This document shows, piece by piece, positions 1-8,633 of a stretch of DNA of 64,000 nucleotides (positions are counted from its first letter, which is position 1; every line of letters starts with the position of its first letter). The position numbers were made by a program, and so were the translations under genes. Origin of the DNA: an uncultured Bacteroidales bacterium. Lineage in GTDB: Bacteria > Bacteroidota > Bacteroidia > Bacteroidales > Paludibacteraceae. The stretch spans positions 20,426 to 84,425 of the forward strand of contig ONEZ01000013.1 of NCBI GenBank assembly GCA_900316995.1, written 5' to 3'. A model generated the notes under the pieces. It worked only from the letters and a program-made list of their open reading frames with translations. It ran no database searches and was not told the origin of the DNA.

Positions 1-608
<608 letters not shown>

Positions 609-625
609 CAGAAAATAATTATAAA

Positions 626-1303
626 ATGCGAATTGATATATTAACAGTGCTACCAGAACTGATTGAGAGCAACTTTTCACACTCAATCATAAAAAGAGCA
701 CAAGACAAAGGGCTGGCTGAGATACACCTGCACAATCTGAGAGATTACTCATCTGACCTAAGGCACAGACGTGTGGATGACTATCCTTACGGTGGCGAGG
801 CTGGCATGGTAATGCAGATAGAACCTGTTGACAAGGCCATAGAGCACCTAAAGTCTGAAAGGGAGTATGATGAGGTGATTTACACATCGCCTGATGGAGA
901 AATGTTTACCCAAAAAGTGGCCAACCGCCTTTCAATGCTGAACAACATAATCATACTTTGCGGCCATTACAAGGGAGTGGACCAACGCATACGCGAGCAC
1001 CTTGTAACACGTGAGATTTCAGTGGGAGATTTTGTTCTAACAGGTGGCGAATTAGCAGCGGCTATAATTGCAGATGCAACCATTCGCATAATACCAGGTG
1101 TAATTTCAGATGAACAGTCAGCTCTATCAGACTGTTTTCAGGACGACCTGCTTTCAGCACCCGTATATACCCGCCCGGCTGAATATAAAGGCTGGAAAGT
1201 TCCGGAAATTCTTTTATCAGGACACAAAGCCAACATAGCCCGCTGGCGTGAGGAGCAAGCACTTGAACGCACCCGCCTACTCCGCCCTGATCTACTAAAT
1301 TAA
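626..1303 (+). CDS. trmD: tRNA (guanine-N1)-methyltransferase TrmD
   Basis: Methylates G37 next to the anticodon in a subset of tRNAs using S-adenosylmethionine, preventing +1 frameshifts. The 225-residue product has the normal length. Hallmarks of the SPOUT knot are visible: the [11 protein letters not shown] loop about residue 110 and [12 protein letters not shown] about residue 130, followed by RIIPGV. The C-terminus has the family signature [12 protein letters not shown] chose the ATG at 626 over one at 551 because a promoter -7 box lies between them and the family begins M-R-I-D. It is a single-gene unit, divergent from ligA and followed by a hairpin. Confidence 0.96.
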   Translation: MRIDILTVLPELIESNFSHSIIKRAQDKGLAEIHLHNLRDYSSDLRHRRVDDYPYGGEAGMVMQIEPVDKAIEHLKSEREYDEVIYTSPDGEMFTQKVANRLSMLNNIIILCGHYKGVDQRIREHLVTREISVGDFVLTGGELAAAIIADATIRIIPGVISDEQSALSDCFQDDLLSAPVYTRPAEYKGWKVPEILLSGHKANIARWREEQALERTRLLRPDLLN

Positions 1304-1392
1304 GCATTTGAGTTAATGCAATATTTCAACCCAAGCATCACTATAATAGTACTGCCGTTTTTAAACAATCGGATTATTAATATATATAAACC

Positions 1393-1418
1393 AAGAGAGG
1401 GTTTTTCCACCCTCTCTT
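1393..1418. terminator. Bidirectional terminator between trmD and DUF3078 gene
   Basis: A 9-bp perfect stem (AAGAGAGGG / CCCTCTCTT) with an 8-nt loop lies between two convergent genes. T-rich sequence follows on both strands, but neither tract is long, so efficiency is uncertain. The apparent frame through here at 1316-1555 has no family resemblance and I did not call it. Confidence 0.6.
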
Positions 1419-1480
1419 GTTATTTGTCATGCTTCCGTAATTGTTTATTCAACAAAGAAGCCTCAAGATATTTTCAAAAT

Positions 1481-2620
1481 TTATTTCTCAAATCTGTATG
1501 CAATACCCAAGCTGACAAGCTCCTTCAACTGAAGACGAGCTGCATCCCACCCTGATCTGCCATCAGAAGGAACTATAGTTGAGTCATAACGTGGGTTAAC
1601 TGAAATACGAGCTGTAAGTATTTTGTATAGTACAAAGTCAGCAGCAATCTCCCAGTCAAGCTCTATACCTACATAGTTAGTATAAAATTGGAAACGACTG
1701 GAAAGAGATACAACATCGTTAAATTTTTGACGATATTGGATATCCACACGGCTACCTAAATTGTATGATTTAAGGCTGTTGGGTCTCACATACGAAAGCG
1801 CTTCATCATAATCGCCATCCTTCCACGCTTTGTCAAAAGCAGCCTGATCAGTTATCTGCTGACCAATACCAACTTGATCACTGATAGATGAAGCTACACT
1901 GTTTTTGTCCTTATCCATAGCCACAAATGTTCTCATATCGTTTACATAAACCAGCTTATAAGAATATGGTGAAATATAGATGGACAAATCTATATTTGGA
2001 TTCTTCTCATATTTCCACATAAAACCTACACCAGTTGTAAAGCGTAATGGAGATATAGCCGCACTTGAAAGAGCGTCATAGGCATTAGCGGCTGCCTGAT
2101 CATCACCCACAGTAATATAGTTCTGGAACAAAGTAAAGTTAATATCACCGTTCCAAGCAACGCTCCAACCCTTGCCAAGTTCATAACCAAGTTTGGTTGA
2201 ATAAGCGGTCTTATCATCTGTAAGGTGCCATGCCCTACCAGCCAAGTCCTTAGTGAATGTGGTATTGATACCATATTTAAGTTCTACAAGGTTGTCCCAG
2301 ATAAGTCCATTTGCCCCTTCGTAGTTGAACCAACTCTTAAACTCTCCAAGTCCGGAAAAGTTTGAAGAACCACCCTGATACCATGCGCTTGACCACTTGG
2401 TGTCCTGGCTTATGAAGTTCTGTGCGGCTGTAACAGACACGTCAAAGCCCTTTTTCCAATGGCTTTTCTTTGCCGCCGCTTCAGCAGCCTTCTCTGCTGC
2501 AGATGTGTTTGTGGTAGATTCCTTTACAGCAGTAGCAGCTTCTTCTGCTGTAGCAAATCCTTGTGCGAACGCAAAAACTGATGTTGCGAGCGCAACTAAC
2601 AAAAGTAATGTTTTTTTCAT
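1481..2620 (-). CDS. DUF3078 family outer-membrane beta-barrel protein
   Basis: A Bacteroidetes-specific outer-membrane protein of unknown role. The 379 residues begin with a signal peptide (about 1-19, ending AFA-Q), then an Ala/Glu/Lys-rich stretch (about 20-52), then a barrel region rich in alternating aromatic strands and ending in F-E-K. The family hallmark [14 protein letters not shown] is near residue 82, followed by [10 protein letters not shown]. It overlaps the end of pyrD by ATGA (start 2618-2620, stop 2617-2619), so translation is probably coupled to the pyrimidine genes, although I see no functional link. The family call rests on recognised motifs; function is unknown. Confidence 0.75.
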   Translation of the reverse strand: MKKTLLLLVALATSVFAFAQGFATAEEAATAVKESTTNTSAAEKAAEAAAKKSHWKKGFDVSVTAAQNFISQDTKWSSAWYQGGSSNFSGLGEFKSWFNYEGANGLIWDNLVELKYGINTTFTKDLAGRAWHLTDDKTAYSTKLGYELGKGWSVAWNGDINFTLFQNYITVGDDQAAANAYDALSSAAISPLRFTTGVGFMWKYEKNPNIDLSIYISPYSYKLVYVNDMRTFVAMDKDKNSVASSISDQVGIGQQITDQAAFDKAWKDGDYDEALSYVRPNSLKSYNLGSRVDIQYRQKFNDVVSLSSRFQFYTNYVGIELDWEIAADFVLYKILTARISVNPRYDSTIVPSDGRSGWDAARLQLKELVSLGIAYRFEK

Positions 2621-3528
2621 ACTTCTAATGCTCCTATAATTTGTTTAACTGATTGATAATTATGTCTTTTCAAGTAATCTTCTATACCCGATGCAACCTT
2701 CATAGTAACACTCGGGTCTATAAAGTTCGCTGTACCTATCTCTATAGCCGTTGCGCCTGCCAGCATAAACTCCACCGCATCAGTAGCGTTAGAAATGCCT
2801 CCTAAGCCAATTACAGGGATTTTAACCGCCTTAGACACCTGATATACCATACGAAGCGCCACAGGCTTTACACAAGGCCCGGAAAGCCCTCCTGTAACCA
2901 TTGAGAGAATAGGTTTGCGACGCTCAGCATCAATAGCCATACCGTTAAGGCAGTTTATAAGAGAAACGCTGTCTGCACCCTCCGCCTCCACAGCACGGGC
3001 AATCTCCGTTATGTCAGTAACGTTAGGGGTAAGCTTCACAATCATGGTCTTTGGGTAAGCCTTACGCACCGCACGTATCACCTCCGATGCCGCCTTGGGA
3101 TCCACTCCGATAGTCATTCCTCCCTGCTTTACGTTAGGGCATGAAATGTTTACCTCGATGGCAGGAATTTTAGGCAAATCAGCCAGTTTTTCTGCACATT
3201 CAGCATAGTCTTCAGGGCAGGTTCCTGACACATTTACAATTATATTTGTATCGTAATCTTGTATCTCAGGATATATGTGTTCTACGAAATAGTCAACTCC
3301 TTTATTTTGGAGCCCAATCGTGTTTAGAAGGCCTTGTGATACCTCTGCAAGGCGTGGATATGGGTTTCCTTCTCTACTGCGAAGTGTGGTTCCCTTTACA
3401 ATTATACCACCTATTCGCGAGAAGTCAACAAAGTCCTTGAATTCAGTTCCGTAGCCGTATGTCCCCGATGCTGTCATCACCGGGTTCCTAAGCTCAAGAT
3501 TCCCTATTTTTACTACTGTATCTATCAT
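2617..3528 (-). CDS. pyrD: Dihydroorotate dehydrogenase B, catalytic subunit
   Basis: Oxidises dihydroorotate to orotate in pyrimidine synthesis; class 1B enzymes work with the PyrK iron-sulfur/FAD subunit and pass electrons to NAD+. The 303-residue TIM barrel shows [13 protein letters not shown] at the N-terminus, the [12 protein letters not shown] segment with the class 1 catalytic cysteine (about residue 130), KLTPNVTDI, and the FMN phosphate site [11 protein letters not shown] near residue 243. It lies directly downstream of pyrK on the same strand, separated by a 7-bp repeat array, so the two form the expected pair. Confidence 0.95.
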   Translation of the reverse strand: MIDTVVKIGNLELRNPVMTASGTYGYGTEFKDFVDFSRIGGIIVKGTTLRSREGNPYPRLAEVSQGLLNTIGLQNKGVDYFVEHIYPEIQDYDTNIIVNVSGTCPEDYAECAEKLADLPKIPAIEVNISCPNVKQGGMTIGVDPKAASEVIRAVRKAYPKTMIVKLTPNVTDITEIARAVEAEGADSVSLINCLNGMAIDAERRKPILSMVTGGLSGPCVKPVALRMVYQVSKAVKIPVIGLGGISNATDAVEFMLAGATAIEIGTANFIDPSVTMKVASGIEDYLKRHNYQSVKQIIGALEV

Positions 3529-3540
3529 GTATTACTAAGA

Positions 3541-3591
3541 ATTTTCAACTATCAACTATCAACTGTCAACTGTCAACTGTCAACTGTTTAA
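3541..3591. repeat. Heptamer (TCAACTG/TCAACTA) tandem array
   Basis: Six to seven units of TCAACTR (RTTGA on the other strand) fill the pyrK-pyrD gap. The array runs into pyrK: its last residues T-V-D-S and its TGA stop are encoded by the repeat units. The same heptamer recurs in at least eight other gaps in the window. Confidence 0.85.
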
Positions 3592-4336
3592 CATTAAACA
3601 CCGGTCCGTCAGAACAAACGCACTTGTGCCCTTCTGTTGTCTTAGTAACGCATCCAAGACAGGCACCAAGACCGCACGCCATCATATTTTCAAGCGACAC
3701 CTCACAATCCGTACCTGATGCAATAGCTGCTTTTGCCACATTTTTCATCATCGGAGTAGGACCGCATACATACATACGGTCATATTTGGCATTTACAGCC
3801 TCATGATTCGTCACAAACCCCTTAACACCGTGACTGCCATCCTCCGTGGTCACAAAAACGCTTCCAATAGCCTTAAAATCGCTCAAATCAATCATATCAG
3901 ATTCATACTTGAATCCTAACAGGTAATTCACCTTAACGCCGTTACAACGCAATTTACGGCCCAAATATATAAGCGGGGCAATTCCCACGCCACCACCAAC
4001 AAGAAGCGCTGTTCCACTTTGAAGCAAAGTAAAACCGTTTCCCAGCGGCAAAAGCATGTTTAAGCGGCTGTTTTGTAACAATTTTGACATATATGCAGTA
4101 CCATCACCCACATTTTTGATTATTAGGGATAATGTGTTATTGCTATAGTCAACATCACTGATTGAGATAGGACGGCGCAGGTAAACAGAGGGGGTGTTTT
4201 CAACCTTTATCTCCACAAACTGCCCTGGAAGCATCTCAGGAAGCCTCTGGGAATGCGTAAGCACCAGCTTGAAGTAGGAACCATTAAGAGGAATATTCTC
4301 TAAAACCGTGCAGTTAAGTTCAAATTTCTTTAACAT
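3566..4336 (-). CDS. pyrK: Dihydroorotate dehydrogenase B, electron-transfer subunit
   Basis: FAD and [2Fe-2S] subunit that carries electrons from PyrD to NAD+. The 256-residue protein has a ferredoxin-reductase fold: the flavin motif YLRRPISI near residue 52, the nucleotide-binding GGGVGIAPL near 113, and CGPTPMM near 187. Near the C-terminus is the iron-sulfur ligand set C-G-L-G-A-C-L-G-C followed by C-V-C, typical of PyrK. The last four residues come from a tandem DNA repeat, so the natural C-terminus may have been altered. It is first in a pyrK-pyrD-DUF3078 unit with a perfect promoter at 4375-4406. Confidence 0.94.
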   Translation of the reverse strand: MLKKFELNCTVLENIPLNGSYFKLVLTHSQRLPEMLPGQFVEIKVENTPSVYLRRPISISDVDYSNNTLSLIIKNVGDGTAYMSKLLQNSRLNMLLPLGNGFTLLQSGTALLVGGGVGIAPLIYLGRKLRCNGVKVNYLLGFKYESDMIDLSDFKAIGSVFVTTEDGSHGVKGFVTNHEAVNAKYDRMYVCGPTPMMKNVAKAAIASGTDCEVSLENMMACGLGACLGCVTKTTEGHKCVCSDGPVFNVKQLTVDS

Positions 4337-4374
4337 TCAGCAGAGTAAAGCATACTTAATGACTTTACTAACCG

Positions 4375-4406
4375 CAAAATTAAGGAAATTTTAGATAAAT
4401 AACAAA
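4375..4406 (-). promoter_or_regulatory. pyrK promoter
   Basis: On the minus strand, TTTG (4403-4406), 20 bp, TAATTTTG (4375-4382): a full match to the Bacteroidetes consensus, 38 bp before the pyrK ATG. The TIR-bounded element at 4411-4577 ends only 4 bp upstream of the -33 box. Confidence 0.85.
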
Positions 4407-4410
4407 ATAA

Positions 4411-4577
4411 ATGAACTATCTATTGCAACGTAAGGCTCAGCCCCTTTGTAAGGGGCTTCGGCCCTCCCATACGGGTCTGTGACCCTATGGGTCCTTTCGC
4501 AAGCGCCTTTTGGGCGGCGTGTTGGCATAATCCAAGCAAGCTTGGCTTCTGCCTTACTTATGCAACAGATAGTTCAT
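4411..4577. repeat. 167-bp structured element with ~26-bp terminal inverted repeats
   Basis: The ends are near-perfect inverted repeats: ATGAACTATCTATTGCA at 4411-4427 matches the complement of 4561-4577 with one change, and homology continues to TAAGGC. Between them lie several hairpins: CCCCTT/AAGGGG, a long CCCATA-c-GGGTC / GACCC-TATGGG stem, a GCC/GGC stem, and CCAAGC-aa-GCTTGG next to the right end. The last hairpin with its flanks (GCAGAAG before, ATTATGCC after, minus strand) is shared with the elements at 35101 and 54816. It looks like a MITE or a structured RNA gene; there is no ORF. It sits between the XRE gene and pyrK. Confidence 0.75.
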
Positions 4578-4584
4578 TGTATTA

Positions 4585-5019
4585 TTAATTAGATTTAAAC
4601 TCTTGGAAGGTGTTGTCACTATAATACACTACAATGCGCAAAATCTCCTTAGGCGGCAACTGATGTACAACCTCTTTAATAATAGTCTGTGGTTGAGGCT
4701 CTTGCGGAATAAAAACAGGCGAATTCTGAGGTTTTTGAGGCTCTGAGAATTCATTTTTTGGTTTTTCATCGTACTGTTGCCCGAATAAATCGCGCTGAAG
4801 AGCCTTCTCATTCTTGTACATTGGCTCTTTTCCAAGCAAAAGCCAATCAGGATTTATGTTAGGAAAAACAGTCATGATTTTTTGCAAAACAGGCACTCCA
4901 GGGTTGTTTCGTCCATTTAGGATATGAGAAATAGCCGATGGTTGGATACCAAGTTTAACCGCCAACTCACGTGGTTGCAGCTCCTCTTTTTCAAGAATTT
5001 TCTTAAATCTTTCTATCAT
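4585..5019 (-). CDS. XRE-family helix-turn-helix regulator
   Basis: A 144-residue DNA-binding protein. Residues 1-62 form an HTH_3 domain (ELAVKLGIQPSAISHILNGRNNPG is the recognition region, cut short here); then PNINPDWLLLGKEPMY, typical of Bacteroidetes XRE regulators of this type; then a Pro/Gln-rich linker and a short conserved C-terminal tail. Its 5' side opens onto 600 bp of AT-rich DNA carrying at least seven TTACA-NN-TGTAA-like sites, one of them only 33 bp from the start codon. I infer autoregulation; the target has not been shown. Confidence 0.85.
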   Translation of the reverse strand: MIERFKKILEKEELQPRELAVKLGIQPSAISHILNGRNNPGVPVLQKIMTVFPNINPDWLLLGKEPMYKNEKALQRDLFGQQYDEKPKNEFSEPQKPQNSPVFIPQEPQPQTIIKEVVHQLPPKEILRIVVYYSDNTFQEFKSN

Positions 5020-5051
5020 AGAATTTAGGGCAATCTGTAAAAAGTTTTCGG

Positions 5052-5544
5052 TTACAAATGTAATAATACAAAATTAAACTTCCAAATTTTTACAGTACTA
5101 ATTTACATACATTTATTAATCACAAATGTAAATTACAGATGTAGTATGATATTAGATAGAATTGTAACATCCCTATCACAGATACTTATAAGATTAAAGT
5201 AAATTTTTCATATTTTACATGCATAATACTGGTTATCTTTTTATTAAACTCATTTCGGTACAAATCTACAGATTGTTGTATTGAATATACATGATTTATG
5301 CTGCATAAATGTAGTCTTACTTTGAATATACATAGTTAAATATACTGAAAAAGTTATAGTTACGCTAAAAATAATTTAATTTTGCATATACATATCGTAT
5401 ACTTTTTTACATTTGTACACTACCCTGCCCTTATGTAACATGGTGATGAGTTTTTTTCATAGTTGTAAACATTTTACATTTGTAAAACATTCAAATTTAT
5501 CTATTTATTTACATTTGTATCCAAAGCACGCATAACATTTGTAA
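5052..5544. promoter_or_regulatory. Cluster of seven TTACA-NN-TGTAA operator-like sites
   Basis: Sites at 5052-5063, 5120-5131, 5133-5144, 5407-5418, 5474-5485, 5509-5520 and 5533-5544 share 12-bp inverted arms TTACA/TGTAA around a 2-bp centre (AA, GA or TT), with at most one arm mismatch each. The 5472-5487 copy extends to TTTTACA/TGTAAAA. The region (5020-5632) is AT-rich, contains no convincing gene, and separates the XRE gene from mazG. The sites near 5407-5544 lie just upstream of the mazG promoter. Confidence 0.7.
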
Positions 5545-5564
5545 ACCACCCTTTTTCATAAAAT

Positions 5565-5595
5565 TTTGTTGTTTCAACACTATTTGGTAATTTTG
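5565..5595 (+). promoter_or_regulatory. mazG promoter
   Basis: TTTG (5565-5568), 19 bp, TAATTTTG (5588-5595), followed by the mazG ATG at 5633. Full consensus match. The nearest operator-like site ends at 5544, 20 bp upstream of the -33 box. Confidence 0.85.
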
Positions 5596-5632
5596 CAAAG
5601 TCAAAAAAATTTTTTACTACCCTTTTATAACT

Positions 5633-6451
5633 ATGGAACAGAACAAGCTTGACGCCTTTGAAAGAATTGGCGACATCATGGACCGCCTCCGCGCTGAATG
5701 TCCATGGGACAAGAAGCAGACAAATGATACCCTACGGATTCTGACGCAAGAGGAAGTTTTTGAACTTAGTGACGCAATCATCAAAAAAGATGACGCCGGA
5801 ATCTGTGAAGAACTTGGTGACGTGCTGCTCCATATACTATTTTATGCTAAAATTGCAGAAGAGAAAAAATCATTTACCATTGCTGACGTATGTAACAGAC
5901 TCTGTGACAAGATGATATATCGTCATCCGCACGTTTTTGGCTCTGCTGAGGCGGATTCTGCCGCAGAGGTTATAAGGAATTGGCAAATTTTGAAGCTACA
6001 AGAGGGTAAAGGAAAGACAGTTCTTGGCGGAGTTCCAGACTCTTTACCATCACTTGTAAAAGCATACCGCATACAAGACAAGGCACGCAGTGCAGGATTT
6101 GACTGGAAAAACAAAGAAGATGTATGGGACAAGGTAAAAGAAGAAGTCAGCGAAGTAGAGGCTGAAATCAGAAGCAAAACAGCGCTTAAGGAACAAGAGA
6201 CAGACCCTGCACAGCAGCAGGCAATTCAGGAACGTATTGAAGAGGAGTTCGGAGACCTTATGTTCAGCATTATCAATGCCGCCCGCCTCTATAAAATTAA
6301 CCCAGACAACGCCCTTGAGCGCACAAATCAGAAGTTCATCAAGCGGTTCAACTACCTTGAAAGCAAGGCAAAAGAACAAGGTAAAAATGTAAACGAACTC
6401 ACATTTGAAGAGATGAACACACTTTGGGATGAGGCAAAAACAGCCTTGTAA
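5633..6451 (+). CDS. mazG: Nucleoside triphosphate pyrophosphohydrolase MazG
   Basis: Hydrolyses (d)NTPs to monophosphate and pyrophosphate, cleaning the nucleotide pool. The 272-residue protein has two MazG repeats: the first with LRAECPWDKKQTNDTL, the EEVFEL segment and EELGDVLLH (the acidic E-x-x-E ... E-x-x-D metal site), then YRHPHVFG; the second around residues 150-265 with EEVSEVEAE and EEEFGDLMFS. Length and both acidic clusters are typical. It is monocistronic with its own promoter. Despite the neighbouring regulator, nothing suggests a toxin-antitoxin role. Confidence 0.95.
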   Translation: MEQNKLDAFERIGDIMDRLRAECPWDKKQTNDTLRILTQEEVFELSDAIIKKDDAGICEELGDVLLHILFYAKIAEEKKSFTIADVCNRLCDKMIYRHPHVFGSAEADSAAEVIRNWQILKLQEGKGKTVLGGVPDSLPSLVKAYRIQDKARSAGFDWKNKEDVWDKVKEEVSEVEAEIRSKTALKEQETDPAQQQAIQERIEEEFGDLMFSIINAARLYKINPDNALERTNQKFIKRFNYLESKAKEQGKNVNELTFEEMNTLWDEAKTAL

Positions 6452-6454
6452 AGA

Positions 6455-7816
6455 CTACTCTTTTACGTAAAACACATGGCGTTGACTGTAGAGCAGAACC
6501 GCCGCCAAGACAGCTCCAAGCACATCACTGCATGTAGCAGAGAGCCATACGCCTGTCAGGCCGTCATACCCCATATTTTCAAGCACAGGTGGCAGAATAT
6601 AGCATAGAGGCACCTGGAATAGCATCTGCCTTGAGAGACTTGTTATAATGGCAATAACTGGCTTGTCTATAGACTGAAAGAATTGTGAATTAACTACTGT
6701 AAACCCTATCAAAGGGAACATTATAACCCAATACACCATAGCTGAGCTTCCCATATTAATAAGCTCAGGATCAGTGGTAAAGGCTCTCATTATGTACTCT
6801 GGAAATATACATCCGGTCAAACTGCCTGCCAGACCAAGAAGAATACATACAATTGAAGTCAGCTTATAAATTTCAAGCAAGCGGTTAAGTTTGCCCGCAC
6901 CATAGTTATAACCTGCTATAGGTTGCATTCCTTGGCATATTCCAAAGATAAGCATAAAGATAAACATTCCGTATGTGTTTATGATGCCGTATGCTCCTAC
7001 CGCCATATCTCCGCCGTAGCGGATAAGCTGGATGTTAAGTATGGCAACTACTCCTGCCGCACAGATATTCATAAGGAACGGACTCAGACCTATCATGGTT
7101 ATATTCTTAAAAATGTAACCTTTAGGCATCCAAGCATGTTTCTTGAAACGTATAAAAGATGACGGCATTACAAAATGTACTACTGACAGTATTGCGGTAA
7201 GAGCCATTGAGATGGTGGTAGCCCACGCAGCACCTGCAATACCCCAGTCAAATACAAATATGAATATAGGGTCTAAAATTATATTTAGCACGGCTCCTCC
7301 TGTAAGAATGTACATGGCTTTGTGTGGATAGCCTGTAGCCCTTATCAGCCCTGCAAGATTAAATGTAACTGTGGTAAGGACCATTCCTGGTAAAACTATA
7401 TACATATACTCCTTAGCGTATGCAATGGTATCATCGGTGGCACCAAAAGCATGTAGAATAGGACTCATAAAGGTGTAGCCGAACAGGAATATCACTGCAC
7501 CGAATATTATGGTGAATATGGTACTGTTACCAAGTATCTTCTCCGCCCAAACGTAATCTTTCTTACCAAGCACTATTGATATTCTGGCAGCGGAACCTGC
7601 TCCTATAAGGGAGCCAAAAGCATGTATAACATTCATTATAGGCATGGTTATAGCAAGTCCTGCAATAGCAAGCGCTCCCACGCCTTGCCCTATGAACATA
7701 CGGTCTGCAAGGTTATAGACAGATGCAATAACCTGACTAACAACAGATGGCAGTGCATACAGCCATAGTAGTGATCCTATAGATTCCGTTTCAAGTTCTT
7801 TAGTTTTGTCTATCAT
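6455..7816 (-). CDS. MATE family efflux transporter
   Basis: A cation-coupled multidrug/toxin exporter in the inner membrane, 453 residues with about 12 hydrophobic segments in two six-helix bundles. The start of bundle one reads ALPSVVSQVIASVYNLADRMF and bundle two repeats the P-x-x-x-x-x-Q/N theme (GICQGMQPIAGYNYGAG), as in MATE proteins. I chose the ATG at 7816, giving M-I-D-K-T; a TTG seven codons upstream lies next to the terminator of the tRNA gene. The substrate cannot be told from sequence. It ends 3 bp from the convergent mazG end. Confidence 0.9.
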   Translation of the reverse strand: MIDKTKELETESIGSLLWLYALPSVVSQVIASVYNLADRMFIGQGVGALAIAGLAITMPIMNVIHAFGSLIGAGSAARISIVLGKKDYVWAEKILGNSTIFTIIFGAVIFLFGYTFMSPILHAFGATDDTIAYAKEYMYIVLPGMVLTTVTFNLAGLIRATGYPHKAMYILTGGAVLNIILDPIFIFVFDWGIAGAAWATTISMALTAILSVVHFVMPSSFIRFKKHAWMPKGYIFKNITMIGLSPFLMNICAAGVVAILNIQLIRYGGDMAVGAYGIINTYGMFIFMLIFGICQGMQPIAGYNYGAGKLNRLLEIYKLTSIVCILLGLAGSLTGCIFPEYIMRAFTTDPELINMGSSAMVYWVIMFPLIGFTVVNSQFFQSIDKPVIAIITSLSRQMLFQVPLCYILPPVLENMGYDGLTGVWLSATCSDVLGAVLAAVLLYSQRHVFYVKE

Positions 7817-7835
7817 GCTTTTGCATATTTGGAAC

Positions 7836-7863
7836 AAAAAAAGCCGATTAAAATCGGCTTTTT
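7836..7863. terminator. Rho-independent terminator after tRNA-Lys
   Basis: A perfect 9-bp stem AAGCCGATT / AATCGGCTT with a tiny loop and T runs on both strands, 1 bp from the end of the tRNA gene. On the minus strand it separates tRNA-Lys from the MATE gene. Confidence 0.85.
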
Positions 7864-7864
7864 G

Positions 7865-7937
7865 TGACCCCGGAGGGGCTCGAACCCTCGACCCATTGAT
7901 TAAGAGTCAATTGCTCTACCAACTGAGCTACGGAGTC
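7865..7937 (-). tRNA. tRNA-Lys (anticodon CTT)
   Basis: A 73-nt cloverleaf: acceptor GACTCCG pairs with CGGGGTC (one G-T pair), D-loop AGCTCAGTTGGTAGAGC, anticodon loop with CTT, T-arm GAGGGTTCGAGCCCCTC with the TTCGA loop. Discriminator A; CCA is not encoded. A perfect promoter is upstream and a terminator downstream. Confidence 0.97.
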
Positions 7938-7954
7938 ATTCTTGATTGCGGGTG

Positions 7955-7986
7955 CAAATATAGTGCAAATAACACACTCTACCAAA
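7955..7986 (-). promoter_or_regulatory. tRNA-Lys promoter
   Basis: Minus strand: TTTG (7983-7986), 20 bp, TATATTTG (7955-7962), 17 bp before the mature tRNA 5' end. Full consensus match. Confidence 0.85.
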
Positions 7987-8003
7987 TAAAAACAAATTTT
8001 TTT

Positions 8004-8585
8004 TCAAAAAAACATTGCAGATTGCCCTAAATCCTCTACCACTATCTTAATACCGATGGCAATAAGTATTATTCCGCCAAACAATCCGTATCTGAATTTG
8101 AATTTTGAACCTAAATAAGTACCCAAAAGTGACCCTATAATTGAAAAAATAAAACTGCCTAAGCCTATTATTGTCACGCCCTTGACAAGTGACTCTGGAT
8201 AGCCTAAAAACACAAGCCCAGTGGCAAGCGCATCAATACTTGTAGCCACAGAGAGAAGCAGTACTGTTGCCACACGATATGGGCTTTTTGACTCCTCTAC
8301 ATCCTCTTCCTTGCCACGTAGATCATCCAATATCATTTTGCCACCTATAAGAGTAAGAATTATCATGGCAATCCAGTGGTCATAATCCTTTATGGCGTCA
8401 ATGAATTCATATCCCACGCAATAGCCTATTAAAGGCATACCGCCTTGAAACAGTCCAAACATAACTGCCATAAAAAAAATGCCACCCCATAATGGTTTGG
8501 CATTTGCTCCCGCTTTGGCAACTGAGACTGCAAAACAATCCATTGCAAGCCCCACAGACAGCAGTATTATGGTAAATATATCCAA
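8004..8585 (-). CDS. mntP: Manganese efflux pump MntP
   Basis: Inner-membrane exporter of Mn2+, 193 residues with six hydrophobic helices. Family signatures are present in both halves: GLAMDCFAVSVAKAG near residue 12 (Asp in helix 1) and SVATSIDALATGL near residue 114, plus ILTLIGGKMI. It starts 48 bp after the transketolase stop codon on the same strand, and the gap contains a CGTCATCC...GAAGGATCTC repeat unit. I see no manganese riboswitch in front of it. The alternative frame across 8407-8637 has no family resemblance. Confidence 0.9.
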   Translation of the reverse strand: MDIFTIILLSVGLAMDCFAVSVAKAGANAKPLWGGIFFMAVMFGLFQGGMPLIGYCVGYEFIDAIKDYDHWIAMIILTLIGGKMILDDLRGKEEDVEESKSPYRVATVLLLSVATSIDALATGLVFLGYPESLVKGVTIIGLGSFIFSIIGSLLGTYLGSKFKFRYGLFGGIILIAIGIKIVVEDLGQSAMFF

Positions 8586-8598
8586 TGTTTACAATCTT

Positions 8599-8626
8599 GA
8601 GATCCTTCACTTCTTTCTGGATGACG
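8599..8626 (-). repeat. Dispersed repeat unit CGTCATCC...GAAGGATCTC
   Basis: A 28-bp unit reading (minus strand) CGTCATCC, ten variable bases, GAAGGATCTC. The same ends occur at 27092-27119 and, as an inverted pair, at 42982-43062. It fills most of the transketolase-mntP gap. Confidence 0.75.
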
Positions 8627-8633
8627 TCAAAGT

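Noticed and set aside
1316-1555. Frame of 79 codons on the plus strand after trmD
   Set aside because: It runs through the terminator and antisense into the DUF3078 gene, and the product has no family resemblance.
5020-5632. Possible small gene in the 613-bp AT-rich gap before mazG
   Set aside because: No frame with plausible composition; the repeated TTACA-NN-TGTAA sites explain the conserved-looking words.
5633-6451. mazG with the XRE gene as a toxin-antitoxin or defence pair
   Set aside because: The MazG protein is a full-length housekeeping type, has its own perfect promoter, and the genes are divergent with a 613-bp gap.
8585-8633. Manganese riboswitch before mntP
   Set aside because: The gap is only 48 bp and is mostly a dispersed repeat unit.
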